A DNA stretch of 63,770 nt from Sulfuricella sp. Its GTDB lineage: Bacteria > Pseudomonadota > Gammaproteobacteria > Burkholderiales > Sulfuricellaceae. Made by a program: the position numbers and the translations under genes. Location of the stretch: the NCBI GenBank assembly GCA_028713975.1, contig JAQTNE010000015.1, positions 1-63,770 of the forward strand. The letters run 5' to 3'. The notes beneath the pieces were generated by a model. The model was not told the origin of the DNA. It saw only the letters and a list, made by a program, of their open reading frames with translations, and ran no database searches. Shown piece after piece: positions 24,370 through 34,476 of this stretch (within the stretch, counting starts at the first letter, position 1; every line of letters starts with the position of its first letter).

Positions 24370-26061
24370 CTAGCTGGAATGAACGCGAACGGTATTTTTC
24401 CCCGCATCCTTGGCCCGGTACATGGCTGCATCCGCGTGCTTGAGCAGGACAGCGCTGCTATCGGCATCGCGTGGGTAAAGCGCAATGCCGATCGAGACCG
24501 AGACAAAAATATCCTGGCCCTGCAGATGGAACGGTTCGCGCAGGTGACCCAGTATCTTGGCGGCAACCGCCTCGGCCTCCCCTGCTTCCCTGGCATGCGG
24601 CAGAATCACCGTGAACTCGTCGCCGCCGATGCGCGCCATCGTGTCGCTCTCACGAACGCACCGCATCAGCCGCCGCGCCGTCTCCTTGAGCAGGAGGTCG
24701 CCGGTATCATGGCCGAACTTGTCGTTCACTTCCTTGAAGCCGTCGAGGTCCATGAACAGCAGCGCGACTTGCCCCTGGTCGCGGTTCGCCTGGAAGACCG
24801 CCTGATCGAGCCGGTCATGAAACAGGTTGCGGTTGGGCAAGTCAGTCAGCCCGTCGTAGTTGGCTTGACGCCAGACTTGCTCCTGCGAACGCTTACGTTC
24901 GGTAATATCGGAAAAAGTCACTACCGCCCCCTCCACCCTGCCCTCCGAATAAATCGGATGGGAACGATATTCCACGGGCAGCAAACTGCCGTCAGCACGG
25001 CAAAAAACGGCGTTTTCCTCATGCGCGGACAGCCCCTCCTGGTAAACGTTCAGCCGGCAGGTTTCGGGCAAGGCACAGACATCCGGACGGCCATGATGGA
25101 TCAGATCGTGCATATTCCTGCCGATGACTTCCGACACCTTCCGGTAGCCGAGCAGCCGCAGGGCCACCGGATTGCAGAAGGTGCAGTTGCCATCGACATC
25201 CACACCATACACGCCTTCGCCGGATGAATTGATCAGAAGCCTCAGTTGCGCCTCCGCCTGCTCCCGCTCATGCACCTCTTCGCGCAGCTCGCGGGTGCGC
25301 AATTCCACCATGGCATCCTGCTGTTCCTTGGCCTGCTTGAGGGAAAGCACCTGGCGGCGAAAACTGGACAATGCCAACAGCGTCAGCCCGGAGAGCAGCA
25401 GCCATACGGCAAGATGGATGAGTACCAGATTGCGCTTCTGATCATGCATCGCTTCCAGCAGGGTATCGGCGGAGAAGGTTACGCTGAGGCCACCGCGAAT
25501 GTCGCCGACCTTGTAACCCTGCTGTTCGTGGCACTTCATGCAGGCGGTCAGGACATGCAGCGGCGCCATGTAACGTGCGGTGGTGCTGCCGTCCTTGTCG
25601 ATAAACACCAGCCGCTCTTTTTTCCCCTGTTCAAAACTCCGCAAGGTCTCCGCCTCCCAGGGGTCGGCGGCATTGCCCGGATTCAGCGGCTTGAGGCTGG
25701 TCAGATGCAACAGCATACTGCTCTGTTCGAGTACGGAGTCAGCCATCTGGCGCGTCATGTAGGCCGGGTTGATCAGGGTCAGCGCCTTGCCCGAGGTGGT
25801 CACCACGTCGCGATCCGGCACCTTGAGATAAGGGTTGGGCCTGTTGGCCTCGCTCACTGCCGCATAGACTCCGCCGTGGTTCGCATTCCACAGGCGCACC
25901 GCATCCACCATCTTGAACACGAAGCGCCCCTGATTGGCCGCCAGATCCCGGACGTGATGGTTCAATGCGTTATAGTTCCAGCCAAATGAAGCCGCCACCA
26001 CTGCGGCCCAAAGCAGGGCGGGCAGCACCCAATATTTTTTTCCGAGAAAAAACCGGTTCAT
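24370..26061 (-). CDS. Haem-sensor (Tll0287-like) PAS-GGDEF diguanylate cyclase
   Basis: The 563-residue product has an N-terminal membrane helix and a periplasmic Tll0287-like (DUF3365) domain with a c-type haem motif CMKCH, a second membrane helix (about 208-228), a short coiled coil, a PAS domain (about 270-385) and a GGDEF domain with intact [11 protein letters not shown]. It should make cyclic di-GMP in response to a signal at the haem, such as redox state or a small gas. It starts one base after the stop of the histone-deacetylase-like gene. Confidence 0.93.
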   Translation of the reverse strand: MNRFFLGKKYWVLPALLWAAVVAASFGWNYNALNHHVRDLAANQGRFVFKMVDAVRLWNANHGGVYAAVSEANRPNPYLKVPDRDVVTTSGKALTLINPAYMTRQMADSVLEQSSMLLHLTSLKPLNPGNAADPWEAETLRSFEQGKKERLVFIDKDGSTTARYMAPLHVLTACMKCHEQQGYKVGDIRGGLSVTFSADTLLEAMHDQKRNLVLIHLAVWLLLSGLTLLALSSFRRQVLSLKQAKEQQDAMVELRTRELREEVHEREQAEAQLRLLINSSGEGVYGVDVDGNCTFCNPVALRLLGYRKVSEVIGRNMHDLIHHGRPDVCALPETCRLNVYQEGLSAHEENAVFCRADGSLLPVEYRSHPIYSEGRVEGAVVTFSDITERKRSQEQVWRQANYDGLTDLPNRNLFHDRLDQAVFQANRDQGQVALLFMDLDGFKEVNDKFGHDTGDLLLKETARRLMRCVRESDTMARIGGDEFTVILPHAREAGEAEAVAAKILGHLREPFHLQGQDIFVSVSIGIALYPRDADSSAVLLKHADAAMYRAKDAGKNTVRVHSS

Positions 26062-26062
26062 A

Positions 26063-26986
26063 TCATAATCCGCTTAAAATCTTGATGTGCGCTGCCGCGC
26101 TGCGCCCCAACGCATGCAGCTCGTAGCCGCCTTCCAACACCGACACGATCCGGCCATGGGCATGTTTTTCAGCGACAGCCTTGATTTGCTGCGTCACCCA
26201 GGTGTAGTCGGCTTCCTTTAATCCGAACATTCCCATGTCGTCTTCCCGGTGCGCATCGAAACCGGCTGAGACGAACAACATCTCGGGCCGAAAGCGCTCC
26301 AGCACAGGCAGCCAGTGCTCGGTCACCGCCTTGCGAAAGGCTTCGCCATCGGTTCCCGCCGGCAGCGGCACATTGATGATGTGGTCGTTGCCGCTGCCGG
26401 CCCCGCAATACGGGTAGAACGGATGCTGGAAGGTCGAACACAGCATCACGCGCGGATCGTCATGAAAAATTTCCTCGGTACCGTTGCCGTGGTGTACGTC
26501 AAAATCGGCGATGGCGACACGCTGCAAACCGAATTGGGCCATGGCATGCGCCACGCCGACGGCCACGTTGTTGAACAGGCAAAAGCCCATGGCACGGCCC
26601 GATTCGGCATGGTGGCCGGGCGGGCGGATGGCGCAGAAAGCATTCTCCACCTTGCGCTCCAGCACCAGCTCGGTCGCCAGCACCACCGCACCGGCAGCGC
26701 GCAGTGCCGCATTCAGCGTGAACGGATTCATCGCCGTGTCCGGATCGAGATAGACCAACCCCTCACTGGGCGCGGCGGCCTTGACGGTTTCGATGTAGTT
26801 CGGCGTATGCACCCGGGCCAATTGTCCGAACGTGACAAACGGCGCATCATGGCACTGAAGGAATTGCAGCAGTCCGGAGGCGATCAACTGGTCCTCTATC
26901 GCATGCAGCCGGGCCGGGCATTCCGGATGGTCCATCCCCATTTCATGTTTGAGGCAGTCTGGATGGGTTATGTAGGCAGTATGCAA
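26063..26986 (-). CDS. Histone-deacetylase-family amidohydrolase
   Basis: The 307-residue product is a bacterial class II HDAC-like zinc hydrolase. It has HPECPARL, the tandem His motif RPPGHHAE, the zinc ligands in DFDVHHGNGT and SAGFDAH, and the C-terminal LEGGYEL. Bacterial members deacetylate acetylpolyamines, acetoin or proteins; the substrate here is unknown. The start is a TTG at 26986 with AAGGTG four bases before it; later ATGs would remove conserved residues. It is divergent from the Pat-like acetyltransferase gene. Confidence 0.92.
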   Translation of the reverse strand: MHTAYITHPDCLKHEMGMDHPECPARLHAIEDQLIASGLLQFLQCHDAPFVTFGQLARVHTPNYIETVKAAAPSEGLVYLDPDTAMNPFTLNAALRAAGAVVLATELVLERKVENAFCAIRPPGHHAESGRAMGFCLFNNVAVGVAHAMAQFGLQRVAIADFDVHHGNGTEEIFHDDPRVMLCSTFQHPFYPYCGAGSGNDHIINVPLPAGTDGEAFRKAVTEHWLPVLERFRPEMLFVSAGFDAHREDDMGMFGLKEADYTWVTQQIKAVAEKHAHGRIVSVLEGGYELHALGRSAAAHIKILSGL

Positions 26987-27026
26987 GTTACACCTTGGCA
27001 GTCATGTTTGCGTCACTTTACACTGC

Positions 27027-27032
27027 TATAAT
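27027..27032 (+). promoter_or_regulatory. Likely -10 element for the pat-like gene
   Basis: A consensus TATAAT lies about 85 bases before the ATG at 27116. The -35 region is poor, which may mean an activator is needed. Confidence 0.35.
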
Positions 27033-27115
27033 CGGTTCGAACAATAACACTTAAGGGATATGCAGGGTTCGCCGTGCATGCCATGTTCAACTTAAACCAC
27101 AACGAGTGCAAGCCC

Positions 27116-29794
27116 ATGGGACAACATTACCTCAATACCCTTTTCTCCCCCAAATCGGTTGCCATCATCGGCGCCAGCGACCGCGCCGACGCGGTGGGGG
27201 CGATCGTGTTCAAAAATATGTTGGAAAGCGGCTTCAAGGGCGCACTCTATCCGATCAACCCGACCCACAAGAAGGTGCAGGGGAAAAAGGCCTATGCCTC
27301 AATCGAGGAAATCGGCAAGCCGGTCGAGCTGGCGGTGATCTGCACCCGGGCCGAAACCGTGCCTGACATCATCGAGGCCTGCGGCAAGCATGGCGTGCGT
27401 GCCGCAGTAGTCCTGTCTGCCGGCTTCAGCGAAGTGGGCGCCCAGGGCGCGGCAATTGAACGCGCCATGCTGGCCAACGCCAAAATCTACGGTGTGCGCA
27501 TCATCGGCCCCAACTGCCTCGGCATCATGCGCACCAGCATCGGGCTCAACTCCACCTTCTTCAAGGGCAACGTCAAGACCGGCAACCTCGCCCTGGTGTC
27601 GCAGTCGGGCGCACTCTGCACCGCCATCCTCGACTGGGCGCCGGGCAACGACATCGGTTTTTCCAGCGTCATTTCGATGGGCACTTCCGCCGACGTGGAC
27701 TTCGGCGAGATCCTCGACTATCTCGCTTCCGATCCCCAGACCGATAGCATCCTGATCTACGTCGAGGGCATCCACAAGGCACGCGGCTTCATGAGCGCCC
27801 TGCGCGCCGCCGCCCGCAGCAAGCCGGTGTTCGTGGTCAAGGTCGGACGTCACGCCGCCGGCTCGAAAGCCGTGATGTCGCACACCGGAGCGCTGGTCGG
27901 CTCCGACGATGTATTCGATGCCGCCGTACGCCGTGCCGGCGTGGTGCGCGTGATGTCGATCGGCGAGCTGTTTTCCGCCGCCAAGGCACTCGCCTCGCGC
28001 CATCACTACAGCGGCAACCGGCTGGCAATCATCACCAACGGCGGCGGGCCAGGCGTGATGGCGATCGACCATGCGGTCGATCTCGGCGTAAACGTCGCCA
28101 GCCTGTCCGAGCAGACCGTCGAACAACTGAACAAGGTGCTGCCCGCCACCTGGTCGCACAACAACCCGGTAGACATCATCGGCGACGCCACGCCGGAACG
28201 TTACCGCGATGCGGTCACCATCTGCATGGAAGATACCGGTGTGGACGGCGCACTGGTCATCCTCACACCCCAAGCCATGACCAACCCGCTCGAAGTGGCC
28301 CAGACGCTGATCGAGATTGCCGGCCACATCAAGAAGCCGCTGCTGACCTGCTGGATGGGCGACCTGCAAATCAGCGCGGGACGCGCGGCGTTTGCCCAGG
28401 CCAGGGTGCCCACTTTCAGCACGCCGGAATCGGCGGTCGAAGCCTTCTCTTACATCACCGACTTCTATCGTAACCAGCAACTGCTGGCGCAAACCCCGGG
28501 ACCGTTGTCTCACCGCGATGAACCGGACCTGGAAGGCGCGCGCATGCTGATCGAGACCGCACTCTCGGAGCGGCGCAAGGTGTTGTCGGAGATGGAATCG
28601 AAAGCGCTGCTGGCGGCCTTCCACATCCCGGTGGCGAGCACCGTGATCGCCCGTTCACCGGGCGAGGCACTGCTGCTGGCCCAGCAGCTCGGCTTCCCGG
28701 TGGCGATGAAGATCAATTCTCCCGACATCACCCACAAGTCGGATGCCGGCGGCGTCAAGCTCAATCTCGGCAACGCTCCGGCAGTGCGCGCCGCCTACAA
28801 CGACATTATCACGGCAGTGAAAACGAACCGCCCCAATGCCCATATCGACGGCATCGCCATCCAGCCGATGGTGGTCAAGCCGAATGGCCGCGAGCTGATG
28901 CTGGGCGTGACCACAGACCCGGTGTTCGGGCCGGTGATCACCTTCGGTGCCGGCGGCATCACCGTCGAAGTGCTGGGCGACCGCGCCGTAGCGCTGCCGC
29001 CCCTGAACCGCTTCCTGGTGCGCGAGCTTATCGCCGAGACACGGGTTTCAAAACTGCTCGGCGCCTTCCGCCACATGCCGCCGATCCAGATGGAAGCGCT
29101 GGAAAACCTGCTGCTGCGGGTTTCTGAAATGGTCTGCGAATTACCCTGGCTCAGAGAAATGGACATCAACCCGCTGATCGTTGACGAGAACGGCGCGCTG
29201 GCGGCCGATGCACGCGTGATGGTGGATTTCGCCCCAATCTCCGGAGACCGCTATTCCCACATGGCGATCTACCCCTACCCATCCCACCTGGTCGCCGACT
29301 GGCAGTTGCCGGACGGCACCGACATCACCATCCGTCCGATCCGCCCGGAAGATGCCGAAATGGTGCAGGAGTTCGTGCGCGGCCTGTCGGAAGAAGCCAA
29401 GTATTTCCGCTTCATGAACACCATGCATGAGTTATCCCAATCCATGCTGGTGCGCTTCACGCAGATCGACTATGACCGCGAAATGGCGCTGATGGCGATA
29501 ACCGAAATTGACGGCAAGGAAACTGAAATCGGCGTTGCCCGCTATGCCATCAACCCCGATGGCGAGAGCTGCGAATTCGCCATGGTGGTCGCCGACCAGT
29601 GGCAGCACAAGGCGATCGGCCACAAGCTGATGGCCGGACTGATTGACGCTGCCCGCGACAAGGGCCTGAAAATCATGGAAGGCGAAGTGCTGGCGAGCAA
29701 CCACAACATGCTCAAGCTGGTAGCCACGCTGGGTTTCAGCGCCACCACCAGCGAGGATGACCCGGCCATCAAGCGCGTAACCCGACCGCTGTAG
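27116..29794 (+). CDS. pat: Pat-type protein: ADP-forming acyl-CoA synthetase fused to GNAT acetyltransferase
   Basis: The 892-residue product has CoA-binding, succinyl-CoA-ligase-like and ATP-grasp domains (about 1-690) and a C-terminal GNAT domain (about 725-890). This is the architecture of the Pat/YfiQ lysine acetyltransferases that inactivate acetyl-CoA synthetase. The start MGQHYLNTLFSPKSVAIIGA matches relatives; starts at 27074 (GTG) or 27083 are possible. Unlike the enteric enzymes, the segment MSHTGALVG keeps the His (about residue 256) phosphorylated in active ADP-forming synthetases. An acs gene lies 12 kb away. Confidence 0.92.
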   Translation: MGQHYLNTLFSPKSVAIIGASDRADAVGAIVFKNMLESGFKGALYPINPTHKKVQGKKAYASIEEIGKPVELAVICTRAETVPDIIEACGKHGVRAAVVLSAGFSEVGAQGAAIERAMLANAKIYGVRIIGPNCLGIMRTSIGLNSTFFKGNVKTGNLALVSQSGALCTAILDWAPGNDIGFSSVISMGTSADVDFGEILDYLASDPQTDSILIYVEGIHKARGFMSALRAAARSKPVFVVKVGRHAAGSKAVMSHTGALVGSDDVFDAAVRRAGVVRVMSIGELFSAAKALASRHHYSGNRLAIITNGGGPGVMAIDHAVDLGVNVASLSEQTVEQLNKVLPATWSHNNPVDIIGDATPERYRDAVTICMEDTGVDGALVILTPQAMTNPLEVAQTLIEIAGHIKKPLLTCWMGDLQISAGRAAFAQARVPTFSTPESAVEAFSYITDFYRNQQLLAQTPGPLSHRDEPDLEGARMLIETALSERRKVLSEMESKALLAAFHIPVASTVIARSPGEALLLAQQLGFPVAMKINSPDITHKSDAGGVKLNLGNAPAVRAAYNDIITAVKTNRPNAHIDGIAIQPMVVKPNGRELMLGVTTDPVFGPVITFGAGGITVEVLGDRAVALPPLNRFLVRELIAETRVSKLLGAFRHMPPIQMEALENLLLRVSEMVCELPWLREMDINPLIVDENGALAADARVMVDFAPISGDRYSHMAIYPYPSHLVADWQLPDGTDITIRPIRPEDAEMVQEFVRGLSEEAKYFRFMNTMHELSQSMLVRFTQIDYDREMALMAITEIDGKETEIGVARYAINPDGESCEFAMVVADQWQHKAIGHKLMAGLIDAARDKGLKIMEGEVLASNHNMLKLVATLGFSATTSEDDPAIKRVTRPL

Positions 29795-29811
29795 CTGCAA
29801 AACATCAAGGC

Positions 29812-31374
29812 ATGGAAGCCGCTCTCACCCAGCAGAAAACCCTGATCGCCGCACTCCGGCATGGCCTGGAGCAACCGGTCGAAGTGATCGAAACCCACAT
29901 CTCCTGGGTGCTGCTGGCTGGCGGCTTCGCCTACAAAATCAAGAAATCGCTCGACCTCGGTTTTCTCGATTTCTCCACGCTGGAAAAGCGCCGCCACTGC
30001 TGCGAAGAAGAGCTGCGCCTCAACCGGCGGCTGGCGCCAAACCTCTATCTGGAAGTCACGCCCATCACCGGCAACACCGGGCAGCCGACACTGGATGGCT
30101 CCGGCCAAGCCATTGAATACGCCGTCAAAATGCGGCGATTTCCACAGTCCAGCCTGCTCGACCAGATATTGCTACGCGGCGAACTGACGCCGGAAATGAT
30201 CGACGCCATCGCCTGCGGAATTGCCGGCTTCCACCAGCGCACTGCCATCGCGGACAGCGCCAGCCGGTTCGGCGCACCGGAACAGGCACATCAGCCGACG
30301 GCGCAAAATTTCACGCAAATCCGCCCCCGGCTGCTGGAGCAGAATGATCGCAGTCGCCTGGACGGGCTGGAACGCTGGAGTGAAGAGGAATACCGGATAT
30401 GCCGCGAGGCCTTCACAACACGCAAGGCACAAGGATTCATCCGTGAATGCCACGGCGACCTGCACCTGGGCAACATGGTGCTGCTGGACGGAGAGGTTGT
30501 GCCATTCGACTGCATCGAATTCAACGACGACCTGCGCTGGATCGACGTGGTCAGCGAGGCCGCCTTCCTGACCATGGATCTACTGGATCGGGAGCGACCC
30601 GACCTGGCGCGGCGTTTCCTCAATGCCTACCTGGAGCAGACCGGGGATTACATCGGCCTGGCAGTATTGCGCTACTACCTGGTGTACCGTGCCATGGTGC
30701 GCGCCAAGGTGGCCAGCATCCGCGCCGGGCAGGAGGGAGAAACCGGGGCCGGGCACTGGCGGCAATACCGCCACTATGTCGAACTGGCAGAAAGCCTTAC
30801 CCGGCACTCGCCGCCATTCCTCGCCATCACCCACGGGCTGTCCGGCTCCGGCAAAACCACGATCACTCAAGCGCTACTGGAAAAAATGGAGATGTTCCGC
30901 ATCCGCTCGGATGTGGAACGCAAAAGGCTATATGGGCTGGAGCCGGCTGCGCGCAGCGGCGCAGCGGTGGCCGAAGGCATTTACTCGCCCGCGGCCAATG
31001 AGCGCACCTACCGTCATCTGGCCGAACTGGCGCGGAGCATTATCCGATCCGGCCACGCGGTGGTGGTCGATGCGGCTTTTCTCAGGCGGCGGGAACGGGC
31101 ATCATTTGGGGAACTGGCGCGGGAACTCGGCGTTCCCTTCGTCATCCTGGATTTCGCGGCGCCCGAACACATATTGCGGCAGCGGGTCGAACAACGCAGG
31201 CGGCAAGGCCGCGATGCGTCCGAGGCGGACATCGCGGTGCTGGAAAACCAGCTTTGCAATAACGAACCGCTGGACGACAGCGAAGCCGCGGTAACGGTCA
31301 GCGCGGATACCGGGCAGAATGGAAATATCCAGGCGCTGGCGCAGCGCCTGGAAAAAGCTACTTCCGGCGGCTGA
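29812..31374 (+). CDS. Fusion of aminoglycoside-phosphotransferase-like and AAA-type kinase domains
   Basis: The 520-residue product has an N-terminal APH-like half with the kinase catalytic motif CHGDLHLGNM and the metal-binding FDCIEFND, and a C-terminal P-loop half with GLSGSGKTT (near 345) and an EADI-containing lid. This two-domain organisation is a known family of conserved bacterial proteins with no firmly assigned substrate. It follows the pat-like gene by 17 bases and may be cotranscribed. Nothing points to antibiotic resistance. Confidence 0.87.
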   Translation: MEAALTQQKTLIAALRHGLEQPVEVIETHISWVLLAGGFAYKIKKSLDLGFLDFSTLEKRRHCCEEELRLNRRLAPNLYLEVTPITGNTGQPTLDGSGQAIEYAVKMRRFPQSSLLDQILLRGELTPEMIDAIACGIAGFHQRTAIADSASRFGAPEQAHQPTAQNFTQIRPRLLEQNDRSRLDGLERWSEEEYRICREAFTTRKAQGFIRECHGDLHLGNMVLLDGEVVPFDCIEFNDDLRWIDVVSEAAFLTMDLLDRERPDLARRFLNAYLEQTGDYIGLAVLRYYLVYRAMVRAKVASIRAGQEGETGAGHWRQYRHYVELAESLTRHSPPFLAITHGLSGSGKTTITQALLEKMEMFRIRSDVERKRLYGLEPAARSGAAVAEGIYSPAANERTYRHLAELARSIIRSGHAVVVDAAFLRRRERASFGELARELGVPFVILDFAAPEHILRQRVEQRRRQGRDASEADIAVLENQLCNNEPLDDSEAAVTVSADTGQNGNIQALAQRLEKATSGG

Positions 31375-31693
31375 GAAGCGCCGCGATTTCGGCTTCCGCA
31401 GCAACCCAGTCCTGTGCCGGATCGCCCATGAAACCCTGCCGCTCGGCACGATAATAGGCCGCTTCGGCGACCATCATGTAGCGCTGCTCTGGCGTGAGGC
31501 TGCTTTTTGCCGCAGGTGTCGCCGGGCTTTTCACTGCCGGTTTCTTCGCTGCTGCGACCGGTTTCTTCGCCGGGGCCTTGGTCACTGCCGCTTTTTTCAC
31601 GGGTGCTTTTTTCACCGCAGCTTTTACAGCTGCCATTGGTTTTTTAACACTTGCCGGTGCAGCTTTTTTGGTTGGGGCTTTGGTAGCGGCCAT
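31358..31693 (-). CDS. DUF2934 protein with histone-H1-like N-terminal tail
   Basis: The 111-residue product has about 65 residues of Ala/Lys/Pro repeats (KKAPVKKAAVTKAPAKK type), like histone-H1-like bacterial tails. A DUF2934 segment follows: LTPEQRYMMVAEAAYYRAER, then QDWVAAEAEI. The tail likely binds nucleic acid. GGAGAGGAAACATC precedes the ATG. Its 3' end overlaps the convergent APH-AAA gene by 17 bases. Confidence 0.85.
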   Translation of the reverse strand: MAATKAPTKKAAPASVKKPMAAVKAAVKKAPVKKAAVTKAPAKKPVAAAKKPAVKSPATPAAKSSLTPEQRYMMVAEAAYYRAERQGFMGDPAQDWVAAEAEIAALLSRRK

Positions 31694-31809
31694 GATGTTT
31701 CCTCTCCTGAGTTAAGCTGAATAAATGGTCATATCGTCTAAATATAGTCGAGTTTTACCAAGGGTAAAAGATGTTCTGCAACATTTTTTGATTTCTCCCG
31801 CTCTATTTC

Positions 31810-32109
31810 CTATTTCGCTTCGAGCGAGCCATCCGGCCTGATCAGATATTTGTCGCTGCGATCCCTGGCGTTCTGGATGTAGCGGTTGACGGTAATGCCG
31901 CTTCCCGACTTGTCGATGACGATCTCATAATACATGTAATTCTTGAACACTTCTTCTATATTCAAGCCCTCGCCCGGACTCCACGGCTTCATCGCCGGAT
32001 CGAAACTCTCGAAATAATAAGCGCCTCCCGGCTGAAGTGTTTCCGCAACCGCAACAGCCGATAGCAGGGTTGCCAGAACCACCGCTGCGATGCGCACACT
32101 TTTCTTCAT
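31810..32109 (-). CDS. Small exported protein of unknown function
   Basis: The 99-residue product has a signal peptide (MKKSVRIAAVVLATLLSAVA, cut near VAE) and a short mature part with YYEIVIDKSGSGITVNRYIQ strands. I recognise no family. It follows tldD by 17 bases on the same strand and may be expressed with it. Confidence 0.65.
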   Translation of the reverse strand: MKKSVRIAAVVLATLLSAVAVAETLQPGGAYYFESFDPAMKPWSPGEGLNIEEVFKNYMYYEIVIDKSGSGITVNRYIQNARDRSDKYLIRPDGSLEAK

Positions 32110-32126
32110 GCTCAGCCGCGCTCGAC

Positions 32127-33584
32127 TCAGGCCGTACCGCCTACGGTCAGGCCGTCGATGCGCAGGGTCGGTTGGCCTACGCCCACCGGCACGCTCTGAC
32201 CGTCCTTACCGCAGGTGCCGACGCCCGGGTCGAGCGTCATGTCGTTGCCGATCATGGAAACCCGTGTCAGCACATCGGGGCCGTTGCCGATCAGGGTGGC
32301 GCCCTTGACCGGATAGGTGATCTTGCCATCTTCGATCATGTAGGCTTCCGCCGCCGAAAACACGAACTTGCCGCTGGTAATATCGACCTGGCCGCCGCCG
32401 AAATTGGCGGCGTACAGGCCATGCTTGACCGACTTGATGATTTCCGCCGGATCCTTGTCTCCGTTCAGCATGTAGGTGTTGGTCATGCGCGGCATCGGGA
32501 TGTGGGCGTAGGATTCGCGCCGCGCGTTGCCGGTAACGGCCATCCCCATCAGCCGGGCGTTGAGCGTATCCTGCATGTAACCCTTGAGGATGCCGTTTTC
32601 GATCAGCACCGTGCATTGCGTCGGGTTGCCCTCGTCATCGACATTGAGCGAGCCGCGGCGACGCGCGATGGTGCCATCATCCACCACGGTGACGCCTTCT
32701 GCGGCGACACGCTGGCCGATCTTGCCGCTGAAGGCGGAACTGCCCTTGCGGTTGAAGTCGCCTTCCAGTCCGTGGCCGATTGCTTCGTGCAGCAGGATGC
32801 CCGGCCAGCCGGAACCGAGCACCACGGTCATGGTGCCCGCCGGCGCCGGCTTGGCATCCAGGTTGATCAGCGCCTGATGCACTGCCTTTTGCGCGTAATC
32901 GTGCAACATCTCATCGCTGAAATAAGCGTAGTCGAAACGCCCGCCGCCGCCGGCGCTGCCCTGCTCGCGCCGGCCACCATCCTCGACAATCACTTGCAGG
33001 GAGACGCGCACCAGAGGGCGCACGTCCGCCGCCAGCACACCGTCGTTGCGTGCAATCAGCACCACTTCATATTCGCCGGCCAGCGATGCCATCACCTGGG
33101 TAACGCGCGGGTCTAAAGCGCGGGCATGGCGCTCCAGGCGTTCCAGCAAGGCGACTTTCTCGGCGTCCTTGAGGCTGGCAATCGGATCGTGTGGCAGATA
33201 AAGCTGCGATTTTGCCGCACCGCGCAACGCCGGCACCGACCTTTCGGCGCCTTGCCTGGCGATCGCGCGGGTCGTTTCAGCCGCCGCGGTCAATGCCGGC
33301 AGGCTGATGTCATCGGAATAGGCGAAGGCGGTCTTTTCGCCGGACACGGCGCGCACCCCCACACCCTGATCGATGCTGAAACTGCCGGATTTGACCTGAC
33401 CTTCCTCCAGGCTCCATCCCTCGGCGCGGGTGTACTGGAAGTACAGGTCGGCATAGTCCACCTGGTGGGTCATGATGCGACCGAACACCTGCTGCAACGC
33501 GCCGGCATCCAGCCCATAGGGCGTCAGCAGAACGGACTGGGCAGTGCCGAAAACGGCGTCGTTATTCAAGGTTTCTATTTTCAT
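32127..33584 (-). CDS. tldD: Metalloprotease TldD
   Basis: The 485-residue product is the catalytic partner of the TldD/TldE (PmbA) protease that processes or degrades peptides. The zinc motif [11 protein letters not shown] is present, with family segments [19 protein letters not shown] and [20 protein letters not shown] read in parts. Length is normal. No pmbA gene is in the window. It starts seven bases after the nitrilase-family gene and belongs to the yhdP-nit-tldD string common in proteobacteria. Confidence 0.96.
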   Translation of the reverse strand: MKIETLNNDAVFGTAQSVLLTPYGLDAGALQQVFGRIMTHQVDYADLYFQYTRAEGWSLEEGQVKSGSFSIDQGVGVRAVSGEKTAFAYSDDISLPALTAAAETTRAIARQGAERSVPALRGAAKSQLYLPHDPIASLKDAEKVALLERLERHARALDPRVTQVMASLAGEYEVVLIARNDGVLAADVRPLVRVSLQVIVEDGGRREQGSAGGGGRFDYAYFSDEMLHDYAQKAVHQALINLDAKPAPAGTMTVVLGSGWPGILLHEAIGHGLEGDFNRKGSSAFSGKIGQRVAAEGVTVVDDGTIARRRGSLNVDDEGNPTQCTVLIENGILKGYMQDTLNARLMGMAVTGNARRESYAHIPMPRMTNTYMLNGDKDPAEIIKSVKHGLYAANFGGGQVDITSGKFVFSAAEAYMIEDGKITYPVKGATLIGNGPDVLTRVSMIGNDMTLDPGVGTCGKDGQSVPVGVGQPTLRIDGLTVGGTA

Positions 33585-33591
33585 AAGAGAT

Positions 33592-34476
33592 TCAGCATTT
33601 GTGTAACGTTCGGTGAGTCAGCGCCGGCAGGCTCTTGCGCAGGCTGGCCTGATAGGCCGGGTTGATATTTGCGACCACCACGCCGGAACCGCGTGGCAGG
33701 CGGTCGAGAACCACGCCCCAGGGATCGACGATCATGCTGTTGCCGTGCGTTTCGCGTCCGGCAAGATGGTAGCCGCCTTGGGCCGAGGCCACCACATAGG
33801 CCAGATTTTCGATGGCGCGGGCGCGCACCAGAATTTCCCAGTGCGCCTTGCCGGTGGTTTCGGTAAAGGCCGCCGGCACGACGATGAGGTCCACATCGCC
33901 CATCGCGCGGTAAAGCTCGGGAAAACGCAGGTCATAACATACCGATAGACCGATCCGTCCGAAAGGAGTTTCAATCACCACCACCTTGTCGCCCGGTTCG
34001 ATGGTTTTTTCCTCGCGGTATTTCTCGTTGCCCAGGTCCAGCCCGAACAAATGAATCTTGTCGTAGCGCGCCGCCAGTTTGCCCTTGTCGTCATACACCA
34101 GACAGCTATTGCGTACCTTGGAAGGCACGCTCGCCTCCAGCGGCACTGAGCCGCCGACTATCCAGATTTTATGTTTTTTCGCCATGGCGCTGAGAAATTT
34201 CTGCATCGGCCCTTTGCCCTCGGCCTCGCGCACTGCCACGATATCGCTTTCTTTCTTTCCCATGATGCCGAAATATTCCGGCAGCACTACCAGCTTGGCG
34301 CCCTGCGCCACGGCCATGCCGATCAGCCGTTCCGCCTCGGACAGGTTGGCCGCAACGCTCGGGCCGGAGGCCATCTGGATTGCGGCAACACGGCAAATGC
34401 CGGGCTGCGGTTTGGTGCGCGCGACCGGGGTACGCGATCTGGTTCTGGCGAAACTCGATTTAGCTTTTACTGTCAT
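33592..34476 (-). CDS. Nitrilase-family carbon-nitrogen hydrolase (Nit1-like amidase)
   Basis: The 294-residue product has the Glu-Lys-Cys triad of the nitrilase superfamily: LPEYFG (Glu), YDKIHLFG (Lys) and [13 protein letters not shown] (Cys). The last motif is typical of the Nit1 branch, whose known members hydrolyse deaminated glutathione. About 25 basic residues precede the usual family start. Its ATG overlaps the stop of the upstream small gene by four bases. The genomic link yhdP-nit-tldD is typical. Confidence 0.92.
   Translation of the reverse strand: MTVKAKSSFARTRSRTPVARTKPQPGICRVAAIQMASGPSVAANLSEAERLIGMAVAQGAKLVVLPEYFGIMGKKESDIVAVREAEGKGPMQKFLSAMAKKHKIWIVGGSVPLEASVPSKVRNSCLVYDDKGKLAARYDKIHLFGLDLGNEKYREEKTIEPGDKVVVIETPFGRIGLSVCYDLRFPELYRAMGDVDLIVVPAAFTETTGKAHWEILVRARAIENLAYVVASAQGGYHLAGRETHGNSMIVDPWGVVLDRLPRGSGVVVANINPAYQASLRKSLPALTHRTLHKC

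Noticed and set aside
32037..33116. Plus-strand frame of about 359 codons opposite tldD
   Set aside because: Antisense shadow of a well-supported gene.
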